Below, in pieces: positions 16,116 through 23,900 of a DNA stretch of 64,000 nt. The notes beneath the pieces were generated by a model. That model saw only the letters and a list, made by a program, of their open reading frames with translations, was not told the origin of the DNA and searched no databases. Position 1 is the stretch's first letter, and each line of letters starts with the position of its first letter. The position numbers and the translations under genes were made by a program. Origin of the DNA: Paucibacter sp. KCTC 42545. GTDB lineage: Bacteria; Pseudomonadota; Gammaproteobacteria; Burkholderiales; Burkholderiaceae_C. Where the stretch lies: NCBI RefSeq assembly GCF_001477625.1, contig NZ_CP013692.1:806001-870000 (forward strand). Reading direction: 5' to 3'.

Positions 16116-16835
16116 CTACAGCTGCGAAGTCCGGGGCAACAAGCGTTCGTATTCGTCTTTGACCACCGCATAGCATTCGCAGCTGCGCTGCTCCAGGCCG
16201 GGCCGGTCCAGCACCGAGATATGGCCGCGGGCATAGCGGATCAAGCCGGCGCGCTGCAGCTTGAGAGCGCTCTCGGTCACGCCCTCGCGGCGCACACCCA
16301 GCATATTGGCGATCAAATCCTGGGTCATCACCAGCTCATTGCTGCGCAGCCGGTCCAGGCTCAGCAGCAGCCAGCGGCAGAGCTGTTGATCGAGCGAATG
16401 GTGGCGATTGCAGACCGCTGTTTGCGACATCTGCGTGATCAGCGCCTGGGTGTAGCGCAGCAGCAGCTGCATCACCGGGCCGGAGCGCTTGAACTCATCC
16501 TTGATCGCCTGCGCCTTCATGCGCAAGCCCTGGCCGGCGCTTTGCACCACCGCCCGGCTGGGGGTGGAGTCGCCGCCCATGAAGAGCGAGATGCCCAGCA
16601 GGCCTTCGAAGCCGACCACGGCAATCTCGGCCGAAGCGCCGTTTTGCATCACATAGAGCAAAGAGACGATGGCGCTGGTGGGGAAGTAAACATGGCTGAG
16701 CGTGCTGCCCGGCTCGTACAGCACCGTGCCCAGGGGCAGGTCCACCTTTTCCAGATGGGGCAGCATGCGCAGCCACTCCGGCTCGGGCAAGGCATCGAGC
16801 AGTCGGTTTTTGCGTAGAAGCGAGGGGGCGGCCAT
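16116..16835 (-). CDS. Crp/Fnr-family transcription regulator (paralogue 2)
   Basis: A 239-residue regulator with the same layout as its neighbour: beta-roll sensor (VYFPTSAIVSLLYVMQNG), dimer helix, and winged HTH with GVRREGVTESALKL. The start is the ATG with GGAG 8 nt upstream; a TTG one codon earlier is the only alternative nearby. Compared with paralogue 1 it has a longer C-terminal tail with two Cys (RSCECYAVV). The 94-bp gap between the paralogues shows no obvious dyad. This branch of the family is common in Burkholderiales, without a well-known ligand to my knowledge. Confidence 0.92.
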   Translation of the reverse strand: MAAPSLLRKNRLLDALPEPEWLRMLPHLEKVDLPLGTVLYEPGSTLSHVYFPTSAIVSLLYVMQNGASAEIAVVGFEGLLGISLFMGGDSTPSRAVVQSAGQGLRMKAQAIKDEFKRSGPVMQLLLRYTQALITQMSQTAVCNRHHSLDQQLCRWLLLSLDRLRSNELVMTQDLIANMLGVRREGVTESALKLQRAGLIRYARGHISVLDRPGLEQRSCECYAVVKDEYERLLPRTSQL

Positions 16836-17029
16836 CAAACAACTCCAGGCGGTGTGTATTGGCGTTCAGGGCCAATAACGGCGAGTGCTTACGGTGGAAG
16901 GCCTGGTCAGGTTGAGCCGGCAGTGTAGACGGGGGCTTCTCGGCGTGCTGCTGCACTGTGGAAGCTAGGGGGGTGCAAGAGACCGGCTTGTGGCGTGCGC
17001 AGCACGTGGGCATCGAAGGACGCTGCTTA

Positions 17030-17045
17030 TGTGCGCTGGCGCACA
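17030..17045. promoter_or_regulatory. Palindromic site TGTGCGCTGGCGCACA upstream of cbpA
   Basis: Two perfect 7-bp half-sites around a TG centre. They are identical to the half-sites at 3224-3239 upstream of the BON lipoprotein. The site is 96 bp before the cbpA start, in the 305-bp intergenic region between the divergent Crp/Fnr paralogue 2 and cbpA, so it could regulate either. Nothing else in that region stands out. Confidence 0.6.
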
Positions 17046-17140
17046 GACCGATGGTGGCCTGAGTGCGCTCAATATTGGATCAAGCCTGGCGCCTGTGCAG
17101 GGCCGGCGCGAGCAGCCATTCACCCCGGATAAGTGCATTC

Positions 17141-18145
17141 ATGGAGTTCAAGGACTATTACCAGACCTTAGGCGTGGATCGCAGTGCCACGGCCGAGCAG
17201 ATCAAGCGCGCCTACCGCAAGCTGGCGCGCAAATATCACCCTGACGTCAGCAAAGAGCCCGATGCCGAAGCCCGCTTCAAGGCGGTGGCCGAGGCGCATG
17301 AGGCCTTGTGCGATGTGGATCGGCGCGCAGCCTACGATGCGATTGACAGCCGCACGCAAGGCGGTGCCGACTTCAAGCCCAGCCCCGGCTGGAGCGATGG
17401 CTTTGCCTTCGACGGGGCGGAATTCGCCGCCGCCGGCAGTGGTGGCGAAGGCAGCAGCGGCAGCCGCAGCAGCTTCTTCGAAGCCTTGTTTGGCCGCCAG
17501 ACCGGCCGCGGCGCAGCGCCTGAGTTCGCACAGCGCGCCGGCGCCGACCAGCATGCCAAGGTCAGCATCACCTTGCTGGATGCCTATCGTGGGGCCGAGC
17601 GCACGATCACCTTGCATATGCCGCAAGCCGCCGCGCCGAATGAGGCGGGCGGGCAGGGCAGTGCGGGCAAAGCCATCACGGGCATGCTCAACAAGCGCAT
17701 CCAGATTCGCATCCCCAAAGGCATACAAGCCGGCCAGCATCTGCGCCTGGCGGGCCAGGGCCATGCCGGCCTGGGTGGCGCGCCGCCGGGTGATTTGTAT
17801 TTGGAGATTGCCTTCTTGCCCTCGGCGCGCTTTCGTGTCGAAGGCAGCGATGTGTTCACCGATCTGCCGCTGGCCCCCTGGGAGGCCGCACTGGGTGCAA
17901 CGGTGAACTTGCAAACGCCGGACGGTGAACTGGCCCTCACCGTGCCGCCGGGCTCCAAAAGCGGGCGTCAGCTGAGGCTCAAGGGCCGTGGCCTGCCTGC
18001 CTTCAATGCGGGCGTGGCGGGCGATCTCTACGCGACCGTGCAGCTACAGCTGCCACCGGCGGATAGCCCGGAGGCCGAGCAAGCCTATCGCGCCATGGCC
18101 GCGCAGTTCAGCGCATTCGATCCACGCGTCTCGGCGCCGGTTTGA
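17141..18145 (+). CDS. cbpA: Curved DNA-binding protein / DnaJ-class co-chaperone
   Basis: A 334-residue DnaJ-class protein. The J domain (1-70) has the HPD motif at 33-35. A Gly/Ser/Phe-rich linker (about 75-130) follows, and the two C-terminal peptide-binding beta domains (about 130-330) lack the zinc-finger repeats of true DnaJ. Together with the modulator gene directly downstream this is the CbpA-CbpM pair. CbpA stimulates DnaK and binds curved DNA in stationary phase. The ATG was chosen because the J domain starts there; an upstream in-frame start would add 26 unlike residues. The stop is 11 nt before cbpM. Confidence 0.95.
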   Translation: MEFKDYYQTLGVDRSATAEQIKRAYRKLARKYHPDVSKEPDAEARFKAVAEAHEALCDVDRRAAYDAIDSRTQGGADFKPSPGWSDGFAFDGAEFAAAGSGGEGSSGSRSSFFEALFGRQTGRGAAPEFAQRAGADQHAKVSITLLDAYRGAERTITLHMPQAAAPNEAGGQGSAGKAITGMLNKRIQIRIPKGIQAGQHLRLAGQGHAGLGGAPPGDLYLEIAFLPSARFRVEGSDVFTDLPLAPWEAALGATVNLQTPDGELALTVPPGSKSGRQLRLKGRGLPAFNAGVAGDLYATVQLQLPPADSPEAEQAYRAMAAQFSAFDPRVSAPV

Positions 18146-18156
18146 GGACTATCACC

Positions 18157-18468
18157 ATGAGCACGACTCTGGCGCAATGGCAAGGGCAGGCGCTGCTGGT
18201 CGAGCGCGAATGGCAATTCACGCTGGACGGGCTCAGCCAAGCCTGCCAGGTGGACGCCGCGCGGCTGTACGACTTGGCGCGCGAAGGCGTGTTTGGCCTG
18301 GTGGCGGAGGATACCGGGCAATGGCTGTTCGAAGGAGCCGCGCTGCGACGGGCGCGCTTGGCGCTGCGCCTGCAGCGCGAGCTGGATCTGAGCCCGCATG
18401 GCATTGCGCTGGTGATGGACCTGCTGGATGAAATCGCCCAGCTCAAGCAGGCATTGGGCCGCCCGTAG
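18157..18468 (+). CDS. cbpM: Chaperone modulator CbpM
   Basis: A 103-residue MerR-like helical protein that in E. coli binds the CbpA J domain and blocks its co-chaperone and DNA-binding activity. Typical features are LDGLSQACQVDAARLYDLAREGV near the start and a Leu-rich C-terminal helix (ALVMDLLDEIAQLKQAL). GAGG lies about 9 nt before the ATG; an upstream TTG overlapping the cbpA stop is a weaker alternative. Confidence 0.9.
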   Translation: MSTTLAQWQGQALLVEREWQFTLDGLSQACQVDAARLYDLAREGVFGLVAEDTGQWLFEGAALRRARLALRLQRELDLSPHGIALVMDLLDEIAQLKQALGRP

Positions 18469-18482
18469 TGGTCTAGCGCACA
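18467..18482. promoter_or_regulatory. Imperfect TGTGCGC-type site upstream of the FMN reductase gene
   Basis: AGTGGTCTAGCGCACA matches the 3224 palindrome at 13 of 16 positions, with one half-site and the CTAG centre intact. It begins at the cbpM stop codon and lies 53 bp before the reductase start, a usual distance for a regulator site. Confidence 0.45.
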
Positions 18483-18534
18483 GACCCGGCAGCCCAGGCT
18501 CGCTAAGTTCAAGCCTCCATTTCCGGAGAGCTTG

Positions 18535-19086
18535 ATGCAGAACTACCAAGTCGCTTTGATCGTCGGCAGCTTGCGCCGCGAATCCTTCAACCAGCGCTTG
18601 GCCGGCGCGGTGATGCGTCTGGCGCCGAGCTGGATCAGGTTCAAGGCGGTGGAGATCGGCGATCTGCCGCTCTACAACCAGGATGACGACGACAAGCCCG
18701 GCGCGCCGGTGCTGCGCCTGCGCGCCGATCTGCGCTCCTCGCAGGGCTTGCTCTTTGTCTCGCCCGAATACAACCGCTCCATCCCCGGCGTGCTCAAGAA
18801 CGCGCTTGATCATGGCTCGCGCCCTACTGGCCAAAACGCCTGGGCTGGCAAACCGGCGGGGCTGATGGGGGTCTCGCCCGGTGCCACCGGCACCGCGATG
18901 GCGCAGCAACATCTGCGCAATGTGCTCGCCGCCCTGGATGTGCCGGCCATGGGCGTGCCGGAGGTGTTCTTGCAGGCCAAAGAGGGCTTGTTCGACGCCG
19001 ACGGTGGCTTAGGCGCCGGAACCAAGGCCTTTATGCAGAGCTGGATGGAGCACTACCTGGCTTGGCTCAAAAAACATGCAGATTAG
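18535..19086 (+). CDS. NADPH-dependent FMN reductase family protein (ChrR-like)
   Basis: A 183-residue flavodoxin-fold enzyme expected to reduce quinones, chromate or other acceptors with NAD(P)H and bound FMN. The FMN phosphate loop GSLRRESFNQRLA is at the N-terminus. The family motif SPEYNRSIPGVLKNALD follows in the middle, then GVSPGATGTAMAQQHLR. Length matches the family. The ATG has CGGAGAG upstream; a TTG one codon earlier is an alternative. It is a plausible antioxidant gene, in line with the other stress genes here. Confidence 0.92.
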   Translation: MQNYQVALIVGSLRRESFNQRLAGAVMRLAPSWIRFKAVEIGDLPLYNQDDDDKPGAPVLRLRADLRSSQGLLFVSPEYNRSIPGVLKNALDHGSRPTGQNAWAGKPAGLMGVSPGATGTAMAQQHLRNVLAALDVPAMGVPEVFLQAKEGLFDADGGLGAGTKAFMQSWMEHYLAWLKKHAD

Positions 19087-19216
19087 GCCGTGAGCCCGGC
19101 GGCCCGGCCAGGCGGCTGTAGGCCCTGTCCGACAGCTGTTTGCGGGCTCGGCTGATGGCCCCACCGGCCCCGCGCCAGCATCATCCATTCAGCATTTGAA
19201 AACCACTGGAGAAGCC

Positions 19217-19603
19217 ATGAAAACTATTGCACCAACGCAGCCAGCGCTGATTCGCCGGGCCGGCTTGAGCCTGCTCAGCGCGATCTTGATCGCTGGCTTG
19301 GCGGCCTGCGCCGGTACACCGCCCACGGCCCAGATGGCGCTCAGCAAGGCGGCGGTGGAGCGGGCCGACACCTCGGCCGCCGTGGATGCGCCGGTGCAGG
19401 TGGCCGCGGCCCGCCTCAAGCTCAGCCAAGCCAATGCGGCCTTCGCGAACAAGGACTTTGAGCTGGCCCGCCGCTTGGCCGAGCAGGCCGAGGCCGACGC
19501 CACCCTGGCCGAGAGCCAAGCCCGCTCAGCACGCTCCGCCCGCTCTTTGGCCGAAGTGCGCGAAGGCATACGCCAGCTGCGTGACGAGATGTCGCGCAAG
19601 TGA
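19217..19603 (+). CDS. DUF4398-type lipoprotein
   Basis: A 128-residue lipoprotein. The signal peptide ends in LAAC, and a DUF4398-like helical domain follows, rich in Ala with paired helices (AAARLKLSQANAAFANKDFE) and an AEADATLAESQAR repeat. GGAG lies before the ATG. Proteins of this family sit in the outer membrane or periplasm; function is not established. The next gene carries the same domain fused to OmpA, so the pair likely works at the cell wall. Confidence 0.85.
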   Translation: MKTIAPTQPALIRRAGLSLLSAILIAGLAACAGTPPTAQMALSKAAVERADTSAAVDAPVQVAAARLKLSQANAAFANKDFELARRLAEQAEADATLAESQARSARSARSLAEVREGIRQLRDEMSRK

Positions 19604-19656
19604 AGGCTTGCGCCCGTCTAAGTGCCCCCGCGCCAAATCCACAGGAAACCCGTCCC

Positions 19657-20559
19657 ATGAAAACACTGACTCTGAGTCCCAAGACCTCTACCTTGCCAGC
19701 TACCCTGCTGTTGACCGGCTTGCTGCTGGGCGCTTGCGCCAGCACGCCGCCAACGCCGCCGCCCGCGCTGGTGGACGCACGCCAAGCCGTGGCCAATGCC
19801 GCCGCTGACCCGATGGTGCGCCTACATGCGCCGTTGGAATTGAAAACGGCCAACGATTCGCTCAGCCGCGCCAATGCGCTGCTGCTCAAGGGCGATGCGA
19901 GTTCCGATCTGGACAGCGCGGCCTATGTGGCCGCGCAGCAAGCCCGCAGCGCGACTGCGGTGGCGCAGGCCAAGAGCAGTGATGCGGCCGTGCTCAGCAG
20001 CGAGGCAGAGCGCGAACGCGCCCGCGCCGATCAACGCGGCCGAGAGCTGGAGCGCTCGCGCAGCCAAACCGGCGTGGCGCAGCGCCAAGCCGCAGCGGCC
20101 GAGCAGGTGAGTGAGCGGGCCGTAGCCGTGGCGCGTGACGCGCAGGCCGAGCTGGCCGCCTTGCAAGCGCAAAAGACCGAGCGCGGCATGTTGGTGACGC
20201 TGGGTGATGTGCTGTTCGAACTCAACCGCGCCGAGGTGAAGCCCGCTGCTCAGCAGTCGCTGCGCAAGCTGGCGGACTTTTTGCAGCAGTATCCGCAGCG
20301 CCAGGTGCTGGTCGAAGGCCATACCGACAATAGCGGCGGTGCGGCTCTGAATGATGCGCTGTCCTTGCGCCGGGCCGATGCCGTCAGGGCCGCCCTGCTG
20401 GCCACTCATACCGGACTGGACGCAGCGCGCATCGCCACGGTTGGCCATGGGGAGCGCTTCCCGGTGGCGGATAACGCGAGTGCCAGCAACCGGGCCATGA
20501 ACCGCCGGGTCGAGATCTATATCTCGGAGAACGAGCAGCCCGTACGTCCGCGTCGTTGA
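19657..20559 (+). CDS. DUF4398/OmpA-family peptidoglycan-binding lipoprotein
   Basis: A 300-residue protein. A signal peptide with lipobox LGAC is followed by a DUF4398-like helical region (about 35-100), a long Ala/Glu/Arg coiled coil (about 100-175), and a C-terminal OmpA-like domain (about 180-295). The OmpA part has the typical VLVEGHTDNSGGAALN and LSLRRADAVRAAL motifs that bind diaminopimelate in peptidoglycan. It probably ties the outer membrane to the wall. It follows a smaller DUF4398 lipoprotein by 53 nt. Confidence 0.92.
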   Translation: MKTLTLSPKTSTLPATLLLTGLLLGACASTPPTPPPALVDARQAVANAAADPMVRLHAPLELKTANDSLSRANALLLKGDASSDLDSAAYVAAQQARSATAVAQAKSSDAAVLSSEAERERARADQRGRELERSRSQTGVAQRQAAAAEQVSERAVAVARDAQAELAALQAQKTERGMLVTLGDVLFELNRAEVKPAAQQSLRKLADFLQQYPQRQVLVEGHTDNSGGAALNDALSLRRADAVRAALLATHTGLDAARIATVGHGERFPVADNASASNRAMNRRVEIYISENEQPVRPRR

Positions 20560-20575
20560 GCGGCAGCTGAACCGC

Positions 20576-20824
20576 ATGAGGCACGCCATGGCTGATTCCG
20601 CTTGCAACTGGAGCACCTCGTCCTTCGGCGACAGTGCCGACACCTCGCCCGGCGAGCTTCAGGCCATGGGCGAGCATCTTGGGCTGTGCCGGATCTCGCA
20701 CGGCCGCATCTTCCGGCTGCGCTGCGCGGCCGAGCGCTTGCATGGCTTTGTGGCGCCGCGTTTCGTCACCAGCCTGGTGCTGGTGCTGATGGTCTTGGTG
20801 CTCGGCAGTGTTTTGTTTGGCTAG
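20576..20824 (+). CDS. Possible small tail-anchored membrane protein
   Basis: An 82-residue ORF whose last 20 residues form a hydrophobic helix (TSLVLVLMVLVLGSVLFG), giving a C-tail-anchored shape. The N-terminal part has three Cys and no known motif. No strong Shine-Dalgarno precedes either possible ATG (20576 or 20588). It sits 16 nt after the OmpA-like gene and ends 12 nt before the large hairpin repeat. Real coding is plausible from the clean membrane helix, but unproven. Confidence 0.4.
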   Translation: MRHAMADSACNWSTSSFGDSADTSPGELQAMGEHLGLCRISHGRIFRLRCAAERLHGFVAPRFVTSLVLVLMVLVLGSVLFG

Positions 20825-20836
20825 GTCATGGCTACA

Positions 20837-20999
20837 AGTGTGGTGTTTCACACTGTGTTGAACACAAAACCATGCCTTTGCCCCCATGGCTGCGTTGCAA
20901 ATCCTCGCCATAGCTTCGGCTATGTCTGCGGTTTGCGTCTTGCCACGGGGCCAAACGCATCGGTTTTCTCAAGTTCCACACAGCATGAAACACCACACT
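20837..20999. repeat. 163-bp long imperfect inverted repeat (MITE- or REP-like element)
   Basis: The outer 14 bp are perfect inverted copies: AGTGTGGTGTTTCA at 20837-20850 and TGAAACACCACACT at 20986-20999. The similarity continues inward with gaps over roughly 75-80 bp per arm. It closes in a 16-base hairpin CATAGC-TTCG-GCTATG (20909-20924), a stable UUCG tetraloop if transcribed. The right end includes the likely start codon of the glucan synthase (ATG 20985). It has no transposase, no clear target-site duplication, and the terminal arms look mobile-element-like. Confidence 0.75.
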
Positions 21000-23900
21000 A
21001 GCGATTTGCAGCGCCTGCTGCCGGAGGTGACCCCCCTCTTGGGCGACATCCTGGGCGGCCAGCGCGGCGCCTTGTTGGCGCCGATTCGGGCCGAGATCTT
21101 CGGCCAGCAGCGCTTCGCCCAACATGGCCGCAGCCTCGGCCTTACCCACAAGGCGGAGCGCTCCAGCGCCTTCGCAGCGAGCTTTTTCCCGCGCCTGCGC
21201 AGCAATATCCAGGCCTTGCGCCAAGCCCATCTCTACATCGGCGAGCGCGCCAAAAGCGGCTACGACATCAGCCCGGCGGCCGAATGGCTGCTCGACAACT
21301 TCCACCTGATCGAGGCGCAACTCAAAGAGATCCACGAGGGCCTGCCGCAAAGCTATTTCCGCGCCTTGCCCGTGCTGCTGGATGAGCCGCTGGCTGGGCT
21401 GCCTCGCATCTACGGCGTGGCCTGGGCTTTTGTGGCCCATACCGACGGCGCTTTCGAAGAGGACTTGCTGCTGCATTTCCTGGCCGCCTACCAAGAAACG
21501 CGCGAACTCAGCCTGAATGAAATCTGGGCCTTGCCCACCACCTTGCGGGTAGTTCTGGTGGAAAACCTGCGCCGCCTGGCCGAACGCGTGGCCACCAACA
21601 AGGCCGCGCGCGAGGTTGCTAATCTCTGCTTTGACCGGCTGGACAGCTTCAACACGCGGGCGCTGGATGAGGTGCTGGCGCTGCTGAACCAGCGCGGCGT
21701 CGGGCGAGTGTTTCTGGCCCAGATGGCGCAGCGCCTGCAAGACCAGCGCATGACCGGGGTGCGCTTGAGCGATTCGCTGCCGGCGCGCTGGTTGAGCGAG
21801 GCCTTGCCCGATCTGGCCGCCGCGCAGGCGCAGCAGATCGCTGATCAAACGGCGGACAACCTCAGCGTCAGCAATGCCCTGACCAGCTTGCGTGCCATCG
21901 GTGATGCCGACTGGCCTGACATCGTCGCCCGCAGCAGCCGCTTGATGCAAATGATGATGGACGCACCGGTGTTCGCCGCCGAGCACATGGTCACGCGGGA
22001 CCAGAGCCTGCACGCCATCGAGCGCCTGGCGCGGCGCAGCGGGCGCAGCGAAGTCGCCGTGGCGCAGGCCTTGCTGGCGCTGATGCGCCATAGCAGCGAG
22101 GGCGATGCCCGGCACTGGCTTTGCGGGCCGGGCCGGCCGACCTTGGTCGCTGCCTTGGGCCTGCCTAAACAAGCGGCCCTGCTGGAGCGCCTGGACAGCT
22201 GGCTGGCCCGCTGGAGCCGGCCCTTGCGGCTGCCGCTCTATCTGGCCGCCTTGCTGGGCGGCAGCTTGGGTTTGCTGACCTGGCTCTGGCCGGCAGCACT
22301 TGGGCTCACAGGAGACTGGCTTGGATTGAGCATTGTGCTGGCCTTGCTAATCTTGTTCCCGGCCTCGGAGGCGGTGGTTGCGGTGATCAACCGCCTGGTC
22401 AGCGAGTCCGCCCGGCCCAGCCATTTGCCACGCCTGGCCCTGGCCCAAGGCATACCGGCCGAGCACCGCGTGATGGTGGTCATTCCAGCCATGCTGAGCA
22501 GTGCTGCTGCCGTGACCGAGCTGGTGCACCGCCTGCATCTGCATTACCTGGCCAACCCCGAGTCACAGGCGCAGTTTGCCTTGCTGAGCGATTGGCTGGA
22601 CGCGCCCACGCCCGAGCTGGTGGGCGACGCCGCCTTGCTGGACTTGGCCTGTGCGCAGCTGGCCGAGCTGAATGCCCGCCACCCGAACGCCGCCTCTTTG
22701 CCGGGTGCGGCGCCGCTGGCGCCGCGCTTCATCTTGCTGCACCGGCGCCGGCGCTTCAGCCCCAGCGAGCAGGCCTGGCTGGGCTGGGAGCGCAAGCGCG
22801 GCAAGCTGGAGCAGTTGGTGAACCTGCTGGCCGCCGCCAGCCCAGAGAGCCGCAGTGAGAACAGCGCCGACGCCAACGCGGCCCGCGCCTTCATCCCTCT
22901 GGGCGAGCTGTCAACGCCGCAGCCCGGCACCCGCTACATCGTCACTTTGGACAGCGACACCCAGCTGCCGCCGGGCCGCTTGCGTGAGCTTGTCGGCGTG
23001 GCCGCCCATCCGCACAACCAGCCCGAGTTGGACCCCAGCGGCCGCTTTGTGGCCCAGGGCTATGGCATCTTGCAGCCGCGTGTGGTCACGCCGCTGCCGG
23101 CGCCCAAGGACTTCACGCTTTATCACTGGTTCTTTGCCGGCCAATGTGGCGTGGACCCCTACAGCGCCGCCAGCTCCGAGGTCTATCAAGACTTGTTTCA
23201 GGAGGGTAGCTTCAGCGGCAAGGGCCTGCTGCATGTGCAAGCCTTGCACGCCGTCTTGAATGCCCGCCTGCCCGAGGGTCAGGTCTTGAGTCATGACTTG
23301 CTCGAAGGCGCCCTGGCGCGTTGCGCGGCGCTGAGCGACATCACGGTGGTTGAAGATGCGCCTTTCCATGCCGATGTGGCGGCCTCCCGCGTGCACCGCT
23401 GGACCCGTGGCGATTGGCAGCTGTTGCCGATTCTGCTGAACCCCTGGCGCTATCCCTTTGCGGCAGTGAGCCGCTGGAAGATGTTTGACAATCTGCGCCG
23501 CTCGTTGGTGGCGCCGGCCTCTTTGTGTTTGCTCCTGCTCTTGCTGAGCCCCGCCGTGGCGGCCTTGGGCTTTTCGGCCTGGGCGGGCTTTGGCCTGGTG
23601 TGGGCGGCAGTGGCGGCCGGGCCGCTGCTGGGTGCCTTGGCCGGCTTTGCGCCCAGCCGGGATGATTTGGCGCTGCGCCACTTCTACGGCCGTGCTGCCG
23701 CCGACTTGCTGCGCGCGCTGCTCAGCGGCCTGTGGTTGCTGGGCCAGTTGCTGCAGCAGGCTTTGATGGCGCTGGACGCCGTGCTGCGGGCGCTCTATCG
23801 CCTGCTTGTCAGCCGCCGCCTGCTCTTGCAATGGACCACGGCCGCGGCCGCCCAGGCCGCCGCCAAAACCACGCTGCCCGCAGCGCTGCGCCAGCATTGG

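Noticed and set aside
20886..20984. An N-terminal extension of the glucan synthase from the ATG at 20886
   Set aside because: The extra 33 residues are encoded by the hairpin repeat and resemble no family sequence, so the start at 20985 is preferred.
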